DNA of 64,000 bases. Source: Bacteroidaceae bacterium. Its GTDB lineage: Bacteria; Bacteroidota; Bacteroidia; Bacteroidales; Bacteroidaceae. The notes under the pieces are model-generated. The model worked only from the letters and a program-made list of their open reading frames with translations. It was not told the DNA's origin and did not search any database. Positions 52,511 to 62,003 of the stretch are shown here, one piece after another (positions within the stretch are counted from its first letter, which is position 1; each line of letters starts with the position of its first letter). A program made the position numbers and the translations under genes. The stretch covers positions 1-64,000 of the forward strand of contig JAFZPZ010000019.1 of NCBI GenBank assembly GCA_017552435.1. Direction: 5' to 3'.

Positions 52511-53539
52511 ATGAGCATGAAGAATAGAATCAGAATATGTACCGGCGTCTGGGCGCTCTTCGGTGTTCTGCTGGCCTTCCCCATTCAGGCCTCGGCACAG
52601 AAACGAACACTGCGGGAAAAGATTGTCCGACTGGACAGCACCCTCTCTGCCCGGTACTACAAGATTCCCTATGACACGAACTACGTGGTGAGGCCCGAAG
52701 GCAAATGGACGCTGAAAGTCAAGCTTAACCAGACGGGAAACACCTTCCATGCGAAGGGGACAATAAACGGCATTACCTCCAAGGCAGACCTCGGCACAAA
52801 GTATAAGACCACCATAAGTCTGGGTGCCTCATACCGAGGCCTCTCAGCATCCTTTTCTCTCAATCCCGCCAAGATGAAGGGAATCTACAAGGACTATGAG
52901 CTCAACCTGAATTATTTCAGCAGCCGCGTCAGTCTTGACTTCAGTTACCAGCGGTCGGAAACCCTCTCCGGTGATATTAGACGCGATGACGGAATACATC
53001 AGCTGATATCGGGCGATGCTTCCATGAAGATAGTCAACGTGGCAGGCTACTATGCCTTCAACAACCGCAAGTTCTCCTTCCCTGCTGCCTTCAACCAAAA
53101 CTATATCCAGCGCCGTTCCGCCGGCTCCTGGCTGGCTGGCATCAGCTACCAGGGCGGAAGCATCAAAACAACCGATGAGCTGAAGATGAGGAAACCGGAT
53201 GCACCGGATGTCATCATAAAGTTTGGACATTTAGGCATCGGCGGCGGTTACGGCTATAATCTGGTGGTCGCCAGAAAGTGGCTCTTCCATCTTTCTGTAT
53301 TGCCCACCTTTGTTGTCTATAACAGGAATAAGCTAACCATCAACGGCGAAGAAAAGGAAGCAAAGCACATGCGCTTTCACATGATCTTCAACGAACGCGC
53401 AGCCATCATATACAACTTCTCAAAACGTTACTTTGCAGGTGCCACCCTGGTGATGAACAATTCCGTATTTGACAACGATGCAGTAATCATCAACCAGAAC
53501 AAATGGCGTGTCCGTGCCATCGTAGGGATGCGTCTGTAA
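52511..53539 (+). CDS. DUF4421 family outer-membrane-associated protein
   Basis: A 342-residue exported protein (signal peptide, AQK end about residue 30) of the Bacteroidota DUF4421 family. Function unknown. The strongly alternating beta pattern (YKTTISLGASYRGLSASFSL, YELNLNYFSSRVSLDFSYQ) with an aromatic C-terminal strand (KWRVRAIVGMRL) suggests a beta-barrel in the outer membrane. Start may be 52511 or the ATG 6 bp later. It lies 44 bp after the kinase gene and may still belong to the same transcript. Confidence 0.82.
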   Translation: MSMKNRIRICTGVWALFGVLLAFPIQASAQKRTLREKIVRLDSTLSARYYKIPYDTNYVVRPEGKWTLKVKLNQTGNTFHAKGTINGITSKADLGTKYKTTISLGASYRGLSASFSLNPAKMKGIYKDYELNLNYFSSRVSLDFSYQRSETLSGDIRRDDGIHQLISGDASMKIVNVAGYYAFNNRKFSFPAAFNQNYIQRRSAGSWLAGISYQGGSIKTTDELKMRKPDAPDVIIKFGHLGIGGGYGYNLVVARKWLFHLSVLPTFVVYNRNKLTINGEEKEAKHMRFHMIFNERAAIIYNFSKRYFAGATLVMNNSVFDNDAVIINQNKWRVRAIVGMRL

Positions 53540-53580
53540 CTACTTCTTGCGTCGATATACCATCCTAAATATTTTCAACA

Positions 53581-55086
53581 ATGAGACGAATCAACATTTA
53601 TGAAGAGGCCAACAGGTGCCTTCTGTGTGCAGACGCGCCATGCAGTAAAGCATGTAAAAACGGCAATCCTGCGCGTGCCATTCGTGCCATCCGCTTTGGT
53701 AACGAGAAACTGGCAGGCCAGTGGATTAGCCAATGTACGGACGAGGAGCTTGAAACCGCCGAAAAGGCATGCATCCATTACGAGCGTCCCATCCGCATCA
53801 GGGAACTGGCTCGCACCGTGTGTTGCGATTCAGTCGCAACACACAATGCGGTGCCCTCCCTCGCCATTGACTTCTGCGGTATCCCTTGCGAAAACCCCTT
53901 CTTCCTCGCCTCATCGGCTGTCTGTACCAACTACGAGATGGTGGCGCGCGCCTTCGAGGCCGGCTGGGCAGGCGTCTTCTACAAGACCATCTGCATGCAG
54001 GAGATACGCGAGGTGTCGCCACGTTTCGATGCCTGTCAGCAAGAGGGCTCTGCGGATTTCTACGCCTTCCGCAACATGGAACAGTTGAGCGAGAATCCCA
54101 TGGAAGTAGACTTCGACATCCTGCGTCGGCTGAAACAAGATTATCCATCGAAAGTGGTCGTGGCCAGTATCATGGGGCAGAATGAGGAGGAGTGGATCAA
54201 GCTGGCGAAGATGGCCGAGGCGGCTGGTGTTGATGCCGTCGAGCTGAACTTCTCGTGTCCGCAGATGCGAATGGCTGGTATGGGCAGCGATGTGGGGCAG
54301 AACCCGGAGCTGGTACTCTTCTATACTACTTTTGTCAAACGTAGTGTCTCCATTCCCGTCATTCCGAAGATGACACCCAATATCACCCACATCACGGAAC
54401 CGGCCATGTCGGCGTACTTTGCCGGTGCCGATGCCATATCGGCCATCAACACCATTAAAAGCGTAACGATGGGCGACCGTGCCCGGGTATCGGGACATAA
54501 AACCATTTCGGGCCTCTCAGGAAGAGCTGTGCGTCCCATCGCCCTCCGTCACATTCTGGAGATGGCGAAGACCCCGATGACACGTACTGCTTCGAAACTT
54601 GACGAATCTAAGAATAGCATGTACGGAAAGGGAATGGAGATTAGTGGCATCGGCGGTATCGAGACGTGGAAGGATGCACTGGAATTTATCCAGCTGGGCT
54701 GCCGCAACGTGCAGGTGTGCACCGCCGTGATGCAGTACGGCTATCGTATCATCGACGACCTGATTCTCGGCATGCAGCATTACCTTGCGGAGCGAGGCAT
54801 AGCGTCGCTCGATAGCATCGTGGGCGAAGAACTGCCCAACTTTGTAACTCCTACCGACCTCGACCGCACCACCATTGTCTATCCGAAGATTGACCGCGAC
54901 AAGTGTATCGGCTGTGGGCGTTGCTACACTTCCTGTCAAGACGGCGGCCACCAGGCTATCGCTTTCGACACGGAGACCCGCCAACCTCGCATCGTCGGCA
55001 CAAAATGTGTAGGCTGCCATCTTTGCCGCCTGGTATGTCCAACAGGTGCAATAGGACTGACAAAGCGAATCCCAAAGAAAAAATAA
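53581..55086 (+). CDS. preA: PreA-like dihydropyrimidine dehydrogenase subunit with fused N-terminal Fe-S domain
   Basis: A 501-residue cytoplasmic flavo/iron-sulfur enzyme. Residues 1-80 form a Fer4_20-like domain (C13, C16, C21, C25: CLLCADAPCSKAC) of the kind found at the start of PreT/GltD proteins. Residues ~100-420 are the DHODH-type FMN barrel (GIPCENPFFLASSAVCTN, VELNFSCPQMRM with the catalytic Cys, and SGIGGIETWKDAL). The C-terminus carries two 4Fe-4S motifs (CIGCGRCYTSC, CVGCHLCRLVCP). Stand-alone E. coli PreA (about 411 residues) lacks the N-terminal part. No preT (FAD/NADH subunit) is adjacent, so the electron partner is unknown. Reduces or oxidises pyrimidines (uracil/dihydrouracil) in the family. 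Confidence 0.88.
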   Translation: MRRINIYEEANRCLLCADAPCSKACKNGNPARAIRAIRFGNEKLAGQWISQCTDEELETAEKACIHYERPIRIRELARTVCCDSVATHNAVPSLAIDFCGIPCENPFFLASSAVCTNYEMVARAFEAGWAGVFYKTICMQEIREVSPRFDACQQEGSADFYAFRNMEQLSENPMEVDFDILRRLKQDYPSKVVVASIMGQNEEEWIKLAKMAEAAGVDAVELNFSCPQMRMAGMGSDVGQNPELVLFYTTFVKRSVSIPVIPKMTPNITHITEPAMSAYFAGADAISAINTIKSVTMGDRARVSGHKTISGLSGRAVRPIALRHILEMAKTPMTRTASKLDESKNSMYGKGMEISGIGGIETWKDALEFIQLGCRNVQVCTAVMQYGYRIIDDLILGMQHYLAERGIASLDSIVGEELPNFVTPTDLDRTTIVYPKIDRDKCIGCGRCYTSCQDGGHQAIAFDTETRQPRIVGTKCVGCHLCRLVCPTGAIGLTKRIPKKK

Positions 55087-55129
55087 AGGGCACTGTGATT
55101 TTCAATATGTAAATGTAATATTTTGAACG

Positions 55130-57355
55130 ATGAAACGAGTTCTCCTGCTGGCCATAGCCGCCTTACTGACATGCGGTATGGCAAATGCTCAGACGGACAG
55201 CACGGCTGTCGGTAGAAAACGTGTGGCTGTCGTGCTCAGTGGCGGCGGTGCAAAGGGTATGGCACACATCGGTGTGCTGAAGGTGCTGGAGAAGGCAGGC
55301 ATACCAGTTGACATCATTACCGGCACGTCGATGGGAAGCATCATCGGCGGACTCTATTCCATAGGTTACAACGCCAACGCGCTCGACTCTGTAGCTCGGG
55401 CACAGGACTGGGGCTACGTCATCAGCGACAAGGAGGACATGCGACGGCAGAGTCTTAGGGACAGGCTGAGGCAGTACACCTACGTCTTTACTACGGGTCT
55501 GTCCATAGGCAAACGACACCCGAATGCCGGCGGTCTGATCAAGGGAAAGAACCTGGCGGAACTGTTCCAGCATCTATGCACCGGTTACACCGACTCGCTG
55601 GATTTCTCGAAAGACCTGCCCATTCCTTTTGCCTGCGTAGCAACGGACATCATAGACAATTCGGAGGTGGATTTCCATAGTGGACGCCTTCCCCAGGCCA
55701 TGCGCTCCTCCATGTCTATCCCCGGAGCTTTCTCCCCAGTCAGAATAGGTGATAAAGTGCTGGTGGACGGTGGCCTGAAAAACAACTATCCTGCAGACAT
55801 AGCCAAGGAGATGGGAGCGGATATTATCATCGGCGTTACCGTACAAGGTGCTCCGAAGGTGGCCGAAGATATGGGCGGAACCATGAGCATCATCAGCCAG
55901 ATAGTAGATGTGAACTGTAAGAACAAGGTCGAGGACAATCTGGCCATCACTGACCTACACATGCAGGTGAACACCAAGGGCTATGGCTCTGCCAGCTTCT
56001 CTGCCGCAGCTATAGACACACTCATCCGCCGGGGCGAAGAGGAAGCCATGCGCCACTGGGACGAGATTGTTGCCCTGAAGAAGCGTATAGGTATTGATGA
56101 GACATTCCAGCCCACCATTCTTCATCCCCTGCGTCCGCAAGCTATGACTGAGAAGATTCGCGTGACAAGCTATACCTTCGAGAATATGAATCCGAAGACA
56201 GAGATGTTCCTGCGCCAGAAATTCCACTTGCGGAAGAACGACAGCATCGATGCCCAATTGGCACAGGAAATCACCACCTGCATGCGCACCGACCTTTTCT
56301 ACCAGACAGCCGAATGTCAGTTCGTTCCAGAGGAGGATGGCGTGCGTGTCATCATCTCGGCCGGCAACCGCAAATCTGTCCAACTGCATGCGGGCATGCG
56401 CTACGATACTGAGGAACATGCATCTTTGCAAGTAAGTGCCGAGATTCCTCTGAAAACGACAACACCTATTAACTCCGACATAACGGTCAGATTGGGCAAG
56501 CGCATATTGGTACATGGTGACCTTACCTTCCACCCGCTCAGTTTCACGCGGCCCACGGTTTCATATTCCTTCCACAGGAATGACGTAGAAGTCTATCTCA
56601 ACGGAGACCACGACTACAGCATCCTCTACCATCAGCACCAGGCAGAGTTGTTGCCTTTCAATTTTGATGTCCGGCACTTCAACTTCCAGATGGGACTGCG
56701 CTGGGATTATGTAAGATACCGTGACATATTGATGGCGGATAAGACGGGTATCTACGTGCCACTCGATAACGGACACTATTTCAGCTATCGTGCCCGCACA
56801 GACTACAACAGCGAGGACAATTGGATATTCCCCACTCGCGGTACCCGCTTCAAGGCCGAGTATGCTTATTTGACAGATAATTTCCTGCGTCTTGACGGAC
56901 AAACGGGTTTGAACGAGGTCAGTGCCAACTGGCGCATGTCGTTCACCTTTGGTAAGCGGTTCACCCTCCAACCCATGGTCTATGGCCGTATGCTCTTCGG
57001 CGACGTGGTTCCCCACATCTTCGGCAACATCATCGGAGGCAATTGGTTTGGGCACTACATCCAGCAGCAGATGCCTTTCGCAGGAGTCGGCAACATGGAG
57101 TACATACGCAAGCAGTTCATTGGTGTTCAGCTGCAGGGACAGCAGCGCATAGGCAGTAACCATTATGTGTTACTGCGCTTTGCCGCTGGCCAGCAGTCCA
57201 ACAAGTTGAAAGAGCTTTTCGACAACCGCACACTGCTGGGCGGACAGATAGCCTATTACTACAATACCATATTCGGTCCCCTTGGTGCTTCCCTCGGCTA
57301 TAGCAACCACACCAAGAAGCCATACTTCTTCCTCGATTTGGGATATGAATTCTAA
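55130..57355 (+). CDS. Patatin-like phospholipase with outer-membrane barrel (PlpD/type Vd-like)
   Basis: A 741-residue exported protein (signal peptide to NAQ, residue ~21). The patatin domain has the oxyanion loop SGGGAKG (~37-43), nucleophile S67 in GTSMGS and catalytic D213 in VDGGLKNN, giving the Ser-Asp dyad of patatin lipases. A POTRA-like segment (~345-420) leads to a C-terminal 16-strand-like barrel (~420-741) ending in a terminal aromatic strand (FFLDLGYEF). This is the architecture of type Vd patatin autotransporters. Likely a surface-delivered lipid hydrolase. Followed after 11 bp by a TPR-HTH regulator. Confidence 0.92.
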   Translation: MKRVLLLAIAALLTCGMANAQTDSTAVGRKRVAVVLSGGGAKGMAHIGVLKVLEKAGIPVDIITGTSMGSIIGGLYSIGYNANALDSVARAQDWGYVISDKEDMRRQSLRDRLRQYTYVFTTGLSIGKRHPNAGGLIKGKNLAELFQHLCTGYTDSLDFSKDLPIPFACVATDIIDNSEVDFHSGRLPQAMRSSMSIPGAFSPVRIGDKVLVDGGLKNNYPADIAKEMGADIIIGVTVQGAPKVAEDMGGTMSIISQIVDVNCKNKVEDNLAITDLHMQVNTKGYGSASFSAAAIDTLIRRGEEEAMRHWDEIVALKKRIGIDETFQPTILHPLRPQAMTEKIRVTSYTFENMNPKTEMFLRQKFHLRKNDSIDAQLAQEITTCMRTDLFYQTAECQFVPEEDGVRVIISAGNRKSVQLHAGMRYDTEEHASLQVSAEIPLKTTTPINSDITVRLGKRILVHGDLTFHPLSFTRPTVSYSFHRNDVEVYLNGDHDYSILYHQHQAELLPFNFDVRHFNFQMGLRWDYVRYRDILMADKTGIYVPLDNGHYFSYRARTDYNSEDNWIFPTRGTRFKAEYAYLTDNFLRLDGQTGLNEVSANWRMSFTFGKRFTLQPMVYGRMLFGDVVPHIFGNIIGGNWFGHYIQQQMPFAGVGNMEYIRKQFIGVQLQGQQRIGSNHYVLLRFAAGQQSNKLKELFDNRTLLGGQIAYYYNTIFGPLGASLGYSNHTKKPYFFLDLGYEF

Positions 57356-57366
57356 GTGCGAATAAT

Positions 57367-58980
57367 ATGAAGAAAGCATTCTACCTTATACTAATATGTG
57401 CAGCAGCGGGTATCGTGGCTTGCACGGGGAAGCAGGCTGACGGCGGCATGGGCAAGGAGATGCATCCTGCCCTCCCATGGCTCTGTGAGGCTCTGGAATG
57501 CGACAAGGCCGAACAGATCAGGAGGGCAGAGCTGTGTTATAGGAAAGCCTACGATTTGCTGAAGGACAATCCCTCGCAGGACTGGACCAGCTACGGTGAT
57601 GCAGGCTACCGTTATGCCAGTCTGCTCTATCAGCGCGGTGACACGGAGGGCGCGCTGGCCATCGTTAACGAGATGTTGAATAAGGCCGAAGGCCAGAAAG
57701 ACTTCCCCACCACGCCCAAAACGGGTCTGCTCTCCCTGATGGCACAATGTCAGTTGCATCTGTCCATGCCCGAAGCGGCAAAACAGACCTTTGCCAAGGC
57801 TTATGAGAATGAGCTGTCGGTTTTGGGCGGCGAGGAGCGGGGAAACCTCAATCTAGCCTTCATCTGCTCGAACATCTTCTGCTCTTTCTTTGAAACCGGT
57901 GAATATGAAGAAGCTGAGAAGTGGCTTGGTCGCTATGAGCGTGAAATCCTCGCCTGTGAGAAGCTCGGCATCGGCGACTCCGCACTGATTGAAGAGCTGA
58001 AAGGGAGCCTGGCCTTGTACAAAGCCCAATACCTGCAGGCTACAGACCGTCCGAAGGAGGCAGCCGCCGTCTATGCCGCCATACCGCACAGCCGCATTTC
58101 CATAGCATCGAACATCCTGGATGCCACCGGCTACCTGGTGGCTGCAGGCCGCTACGACGAAGCCGCCTACTGGTATAAGCAGTTCAACAGCACCTTTCTG
58201 GCAACTGTCGGCACAAATGCGACCTTCGATAACATCGCTGCCTACCTCTGTCCCTGTTACTTGGTATATCGCAAGGCCGGACGTGATGCCGAGGCACTGA
58301 CCATTGCCGACAGCATCAATGCCGCCATCGACTCTGCCCTTGTCCGGCAGAAGAAGAATGATGCCGCCGAGCTTGCCGTCATCTATCAGACGCACGAAAG
58401 AGATTTACAAATAAAGGATTTACAATTTACAATTTCTTTTCACCGTCTGCTGTTCATTGCCGGAGGAATCATCCTCCTGCTTATCGCTTACCTGTTCGTC
58501 CGCGCGCGTATATATAATAAGGTATTGGCAGAGAAGAACCGAGGGCTCTACCAGCAGATCCAGCAGCTTGAGCAGGCTGAGGCCGAGCAGCGCGAGCAGA
58601 TGGAGGCGCAGCCAGTCGAGACGCTTTCGCAGAACCAGCAGCTCTACCGCCGCCTGTGTGAGCTGATGAAGAATCCCGATATCTATACCAATGCCGAGAC
58701 CAACCACGAGACGTTGGCCCGTCTGCTCGGGACCAACACCACTTACCTCTATGCTGCCCTGCACGAGTGTGCTGGCCAGACACCCGCAGACTTCCTCAAC
58801 CTCTACCGCATCCGTCACGCGGCTCATCTGCTCACCACGACCGATGACTCCGTGGGCCTCATCATCGAGCAGAGCGGCATCACCAACCGCTCCACTTTCA
58901 ACCGTCTCTTCCGCGAGCATTATTCCATGTCGCCGTCGGAGTTCAGAAATGTAGCGCGGGCTGATGTCCAGAACAAGTAA
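57367..58980 (+). CDS. Lipoprotein-like TPR-TM-AraC family regulator
   Basis: A 537-residue membrane-bound transcription factor. N-terminal signal with lipobox-like VACTGK (Cys ~19), then TPR-type helices in the periplasm (~30-340), a TM helix (~360-380, LLFIAGGIILLLIAYLFV), a cytoplasmic coiled coil (QQIQQLEQAEAEQREQME) and a C-terminal AraC-type HTH pair (ETLARLLGTNTTYLYAALHE; GLIIEQSGITNRSTFNRLFREH). Such one-protein sensors are common in Bacteroidota. Residues ~346-358 (DLQIKDLQFTISF), just ahead of the TM helix, come from an AT-rich repeat. Target unknown; the adjacent patatin or the downstream lipoprotein are candidates. Confidence 0.9.
   Translation: MKKAFYLILICAAAGIVACTGKQADGGMGKEMHPALPWLCEALECDKAEQIRRAELCYRKAYDLLKDNPSQDWTSYGDAGYRYASLLYQRGDTEGALAIVNEMLNKAEGQKDFPTTPKTGLLSLMAQCQLHLSMPEAAKQTFAKAYENELSVLGGEERGNLNLAFICSNIFCSFFETGEYEEAEKWLGRYEREILACEKLGIGDSALIEELKGSLALYKAQYLQATDRPKEAAAVYAAIPHSRISIASNILDATGYLVAAGRYDEAAYWYKQFNSTFLATVGTNATFDNIAAYLCPCYLVYRKAGRDAEALTIADSINAAIDSALVRQKKNDAAELAVIYQTHERDLQIKDLQFTISFHRLLFIAGGIILLLIAYLFVRARIYNKVLAEKNRGLYQQIQQLEQAEAEQREQMEAQPVETLSQNQQLYRRLCELMKNPDIYTNAETNHETLARLLGTNTTYLYAALHECAGQTPADFLNLYRIRHAAHLLTTTDDSVGLIIEQSGITNRSTFNRLFREHYSMSPSEFRNVARADVQNK
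58402..58440 (+). repeat. AT-rich heptamer repeat inside the TPR-HTH gene
   Basis: GATTTACAAATAAAGGATTT then ACAATTTACAATTTCTTTT, translated as DLQIKDLQFTISF immediately before the TM helix. Confidence 0.8.
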
Positions 58981-59032
58981 GAAAAAGGCACGAAACAGCA
59001 GTTTTTCAAAATTTGGCACAAAGTTTTTAAGC

Positions 59033-59069
59033 AGTGGGAAATGCTTTCGGGCGTTTCCCACTACTTTTG
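59033..59069 (+). promoter_or_regulatory. Palindrome overlapping a -7 box upstream of the BspA-like lipoprotein gene
   Basis: Inverted repeat AGTGGGAAA (59033-59041) and TTTCCCACT (59054-59062) with a 12-bp middle, whose last base is the first base of the -7 box TACTTTTG (59062-59069). It could be a repressor operator. As a transcribed hairpin it could also act as terminator for the upstream gene. Confidence 0.55.
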
Positions 59070-59097
59070 CACCATAATTTGAAAAAAACAGCTCACA

Positions 59098-59151
59098 ATG
59101 AACGTTATCTGGCAAATAATGCTTACACTTCTGTTTTGTAGTGTCTCATAG
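59098..59151 (+). CDS. Possible 17-residue leader ORF
   Basis: ATG to TAG encoding MNVIWQIMLTLLFCSVS, lying 28 bp after the predicted -7 box and 56 bp before the lipoprotein gene. It is hydrophobic and too short to classify. It may be translated as a leader peptide, or may be chance. Confidence 0.25.
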   Translation: MNVIWQIMLTLLFCSVS

Positions 59152-59207
59152 AAGACCAGGACACAATAAATAACAAATATTATTCACAAACTTAAAACAA
59201 ATCTATT

Positions 59208-61832
59208 ATGAAAAAGCAAGATTTCAATTGGATGCTCGCTGCCATCCTGACAATCTGCGGCGCAACAATGGCGCTGACATCGTGTAAGGACGATGACAAC
59301 GTGACCCCAGGATCTACGGTCACAAGCGTGGAGCCGGCCACAACGCCCACCACAGATGCGCTGAATGTGACCACCGACAAATCGTATTTAGTCTATGGCG
59401 AGCTGAACGACGGCATTGCCGCTGCTTTGCAGCGCCGCTTGCAGGGCAACATGATATCGCCCGTGGATGCTGAATGCTATGTGATTAATCCCGCGATTAT
59501 CGAGCAGGACATAATCAGCATGGATGAATGGAAGCACATGGTGCGCCGCTGCATGTCGGGCGAGTCCTCGTTTGTGCTTACGCAGTGTACCTTCAAGGAA
59601 TTCTACGACTTCGGCCTGGCATACGTCCTCGCCGTCATGAATATAACGCTTGAAAACTACTATGGTGACGCTGATCCCGCAGCAGTGGCCGAGGCCCGTG
59701 CCCGTGCGAAGCGACAGGTGGCCAACATGGTGCGCAACGCCTATATAGCCGGTGGGCAGGCTGACGATGCCATGACTCGCGGCACCGAGGTGAACGGTTG
59801 GGAAATGGACTGGGAGGACATTAGCAAGTGGCCCCAGGAGAAGCAGCAGGCCATCATGTTCGATGCATACGCTTTCAGTGTCAACAATGATATATATGTG
59901 CTCAATGCAGAGGCCAGCAAGTACTTGAATGAAAATGTGCCAGACCAGCCCAGCAACGACTATGAGTGGGGCCATAAGGCCGATGCCGTCGCCGACTGGC
60001 TGAACCGTCAGGGCAAGGACGATGCCGAGACCCGTGCCGGACTGAAGGATTTTGCCCAGGCTGCCACCCGTGCCGGAAGCTCAAACATCAGCGACCTGAT
60101 GAAAGCACAAACTAAGGAATTCGTGTTCGACTTAAAGTATCCCTCACTATGGGGATTCTATGTCGAGACCGCTTATTCCGCCCTTAAAGTGCAGTACGCG
60201 GCCTATAGCGCCTACGACTTCGGCGGCAACGTGGAGTACTACCAGGTGCGCCAGAACATCACGGTGATGAACGATAAAATTTTCAAACCTATAGATGACC
60301 CTTATTGGTGGGGCAGACAAAATGATGCTAATTTTAGCATGGCCCATGGCGCTTGGATGAAACACATCGACACAAAGATGTGGCTCGAGGGCAGTGGCAC
60401 GAAGTCCGTCGTCTCGGCGGGTCCGCTCAACGAGAACGGCAGCAGTTCCGGCAGCTCGTCGAGCGGCGGCTCGTTTACGACTACTACAGGATATTCTGAT
60501 GGACTCTCTGTCGGAGCTTCTGGTGGGACATCAGGTTTGTCAGTGTCCGCAGAATATTCACACACATGGGAATATTCTGCGTCATCAGGTACCTCATGGG
60601 ACACCAGCACCAACTGGAGCACCAACGACTTGACCACCAGCTTCACCCAAGGCAACGATGCCAACGGCACCGTGGCATGGGCGCACAAAGGCAATACGCC
60701 GACAGACATGGAAAGTACCGCAACTAATAAAATCAAAACACTGCTAAAAAGCACCTGCGTCACCGACGAGCAAGCGCTCTGGAAGATAGAAAAACCTTCG
60801 GGTGCCTACACGCTGAAGGCCAGTTTCAACGTATGGAACGAGATTGCATTGTGTGGCAACTCGTCGGGTAGAACAGCCTTCATCACCCAGGACAATCCCC
60901 ACGAAATCAGCTTCGACCTCAACACCCCGAACCGTTTCAAGTTAAGGTGGAACAACTACATTATCAACTATGGCAATGTTCAGGGTGACCCATTCCTGAC
61001 CGGGGCATTGGACGACTACCTTGAGAAGACATATGGCGTAAGTTCGGGCAACAACTGCTGGGCCGGACTGTTTATCTCCACCGAAGCCACAGCCAACGGT
61101 TCGGACAATGCCCGCGCTGTGTTCCAGACCTTCAAGAACAGCATCCGAGGCCTGAAGCAGACACTGAAAAAGAAGGGCTATGGCGGGACACTTGTGTTCG
61201 GTCTGAAGCGTGACACGGAAGACGAGGACAATCCGATAGATAAACTCACTCTCAATTTGGATATGACCTATGAGGTAGGCGAGACCTACACCGAACAAGT
61301 GAATGGCTATGACCTGACCTTCATGGTGACGAAGAAGAACGGGGAGGTGAAACTGAGTAAAGTACCCACTAATTTCCAGGGTAAACTGGTCATCCCGGCG
61401 AACATACTGGACAATGCCTTGACGGTGACCTCGCTGGGCGACGAGTGCATCTGGAGCCGCGAGAGAATCACCGCCGTCACCATCCCTGGCACCGTCCGTA
61501 CCATCGAAGACTTTGCCTTAGCAGAACTCAATATCACCGAAATCAGTATTCCAGAGGGGGTAAAAACTATCGGCTACTGCTCATTCTATGGAGACGAAAA
61601 ATTGACGAAAGTCTATCTGCCCAGCACAGTGACCGCAATAGAGAATGGAGCTTTCGAAGAGTGTAAGGCAATCACCGAGATACGCATCAAGGCTACAACG
61701 CCTCCTACATTATCCAAGTGGACGCTACATGCTTGTTGTGAGAATGCCACGCTCTATGTGCCTCAAGGCTGCAAGCAGACCTACCAAAACACTCAGTATT
61801 GGAAGGATTTCAAGAACATCGTAGAGGAATAA
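59208..61832 (+). CDS. Large lipoprotein with beta-rich core and BspA-like leucine-rich repeats
   Basis: An 874-residue surface lipoprotein (lipobox ALTSCK, Cys ~26, then acidic DDDN, typical of surface lipoproteins). The N-terminal helical part (~45-300) and beta-rich core (~310-700) are unassigned. The core includes a Gly/Ser-rich stretch (SSSGSSSSGGSFTTTTGYSD) and strongly alternating strands (LSVSAEYSHTWEYSASSGTS; TSWDTSTNWSTNDLTTSF), which recalls the amphipathic stem of beta-pore-forming toxins (leukocidin/aerolysin type). I have no direct homology, so this is a guess. The last ~130 residues are LRR_5/BspA repeats (ITAVTIPGTVRTIEDFAL, ITEISIPEGVKTIGYCSFYG, LTKVYLPSTVTAIENGAF), a protein- or host-binding fold. 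Promoter palindrome upstream; terminator at 61942-61975. Confidence 0.78.
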   Translation: MKKQDFNWMLAAILTICGATMALTSCKDDDNVTPGSTVTSVEPATTPTTDALNVTTDKSYLVYGELNDGIAAALQRRLQGNMISPVDAECYVINPAIIEQDIISMDEWKHMVRRCMSGESSFVLTQCTFKEFYDFGLAYVLAVMNITLENYYGDADPAAVAEARARAKRQVANMVRNAYIAGGQADDAMTRGTEVNGWEMDWEDISKWPQEKQQAIMFDAYAFSVNNDIYVLNAEASKYLNENVPDQPSNDYEWGHKADAVADWLNRQGKDDAETRAGLKDFAQAATRAGSSNISDLMKAQTKEFVFDLKYPSLWGFYVETAYSALKVQYAAYSAYDFGGNVEYYQVRQNITVMNDKIFKPIDDPYWWGRQNDANFSMAHGAWMKHIDTKMWLEGSGTKSVVSAGPLNENGSSSGSSSSGGSFTTTTGYSDGLSVGASGGTSGLSVSAEYSHTWEYSASSGTSWDTSTNWSTNDLTTSFTQGNDANGTVAWAHKGNTPTDMESTATNKIKTLLKSTCVTDEQALWKIEKPSGAYTLKASFNVWNEIALCGNSSGRTAFITQDNPHEISFDLNTPNRFKLRWNNYIINYGNVQGDPFLTGALDDYLEKTYGVSSGNNCWAGLFISTEATANGSDNARAVFQTFKNSIRGLKQTLKKKGYGGTLVFGLKRDTEDEDNPIDKLTLNLDMTYEVGETYTEQVNGYDLTFMVTKKNGEVKLSKVPTNFQGKLVIPANILDNALTVTSLGDECIWSRERITAVTIPGTVRTIEDFALAELNITEISIPEGVKTIGYCSFYGDEKLTKVYLPSTVTAIENGAFEECKAITEIRIKATTPPTLSKWTLHACCENATLYVPQGCKQTYQNTQYWKDFKNIVEE

Positions 61833-61941
61833 GAAGCTGATACGAACAGAATAAAACTATCGATTGAGTATGGCGCGGGCATCGATGGTGCTGCTCGCGG
61901 CCATGCTTCCGGCTCCTGCAGAGCGCAGGAGGAAAAGAAAG

Positions 61942-61975
61942 GCTCTCACTCTTTACGGAGTGGGAGCTTTTTTTT
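61942..61975 (+). terminator. Intrinsic terminator downstream of the BspA-like gene
   Basis: Ten-base-pair stem GCTCTCACTC / GAGTGGGAGC (one T-G pair), loop TTTACG, then eight T's. It lies 110 bp after the stop codon; the intervening DNA (61864-61940) shows no convincing gene. Confidence 0.85.
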
Positions 61976-62003
61976 CTTACTTTGTCCCCGAAAGCTCGGG
62001 AAC

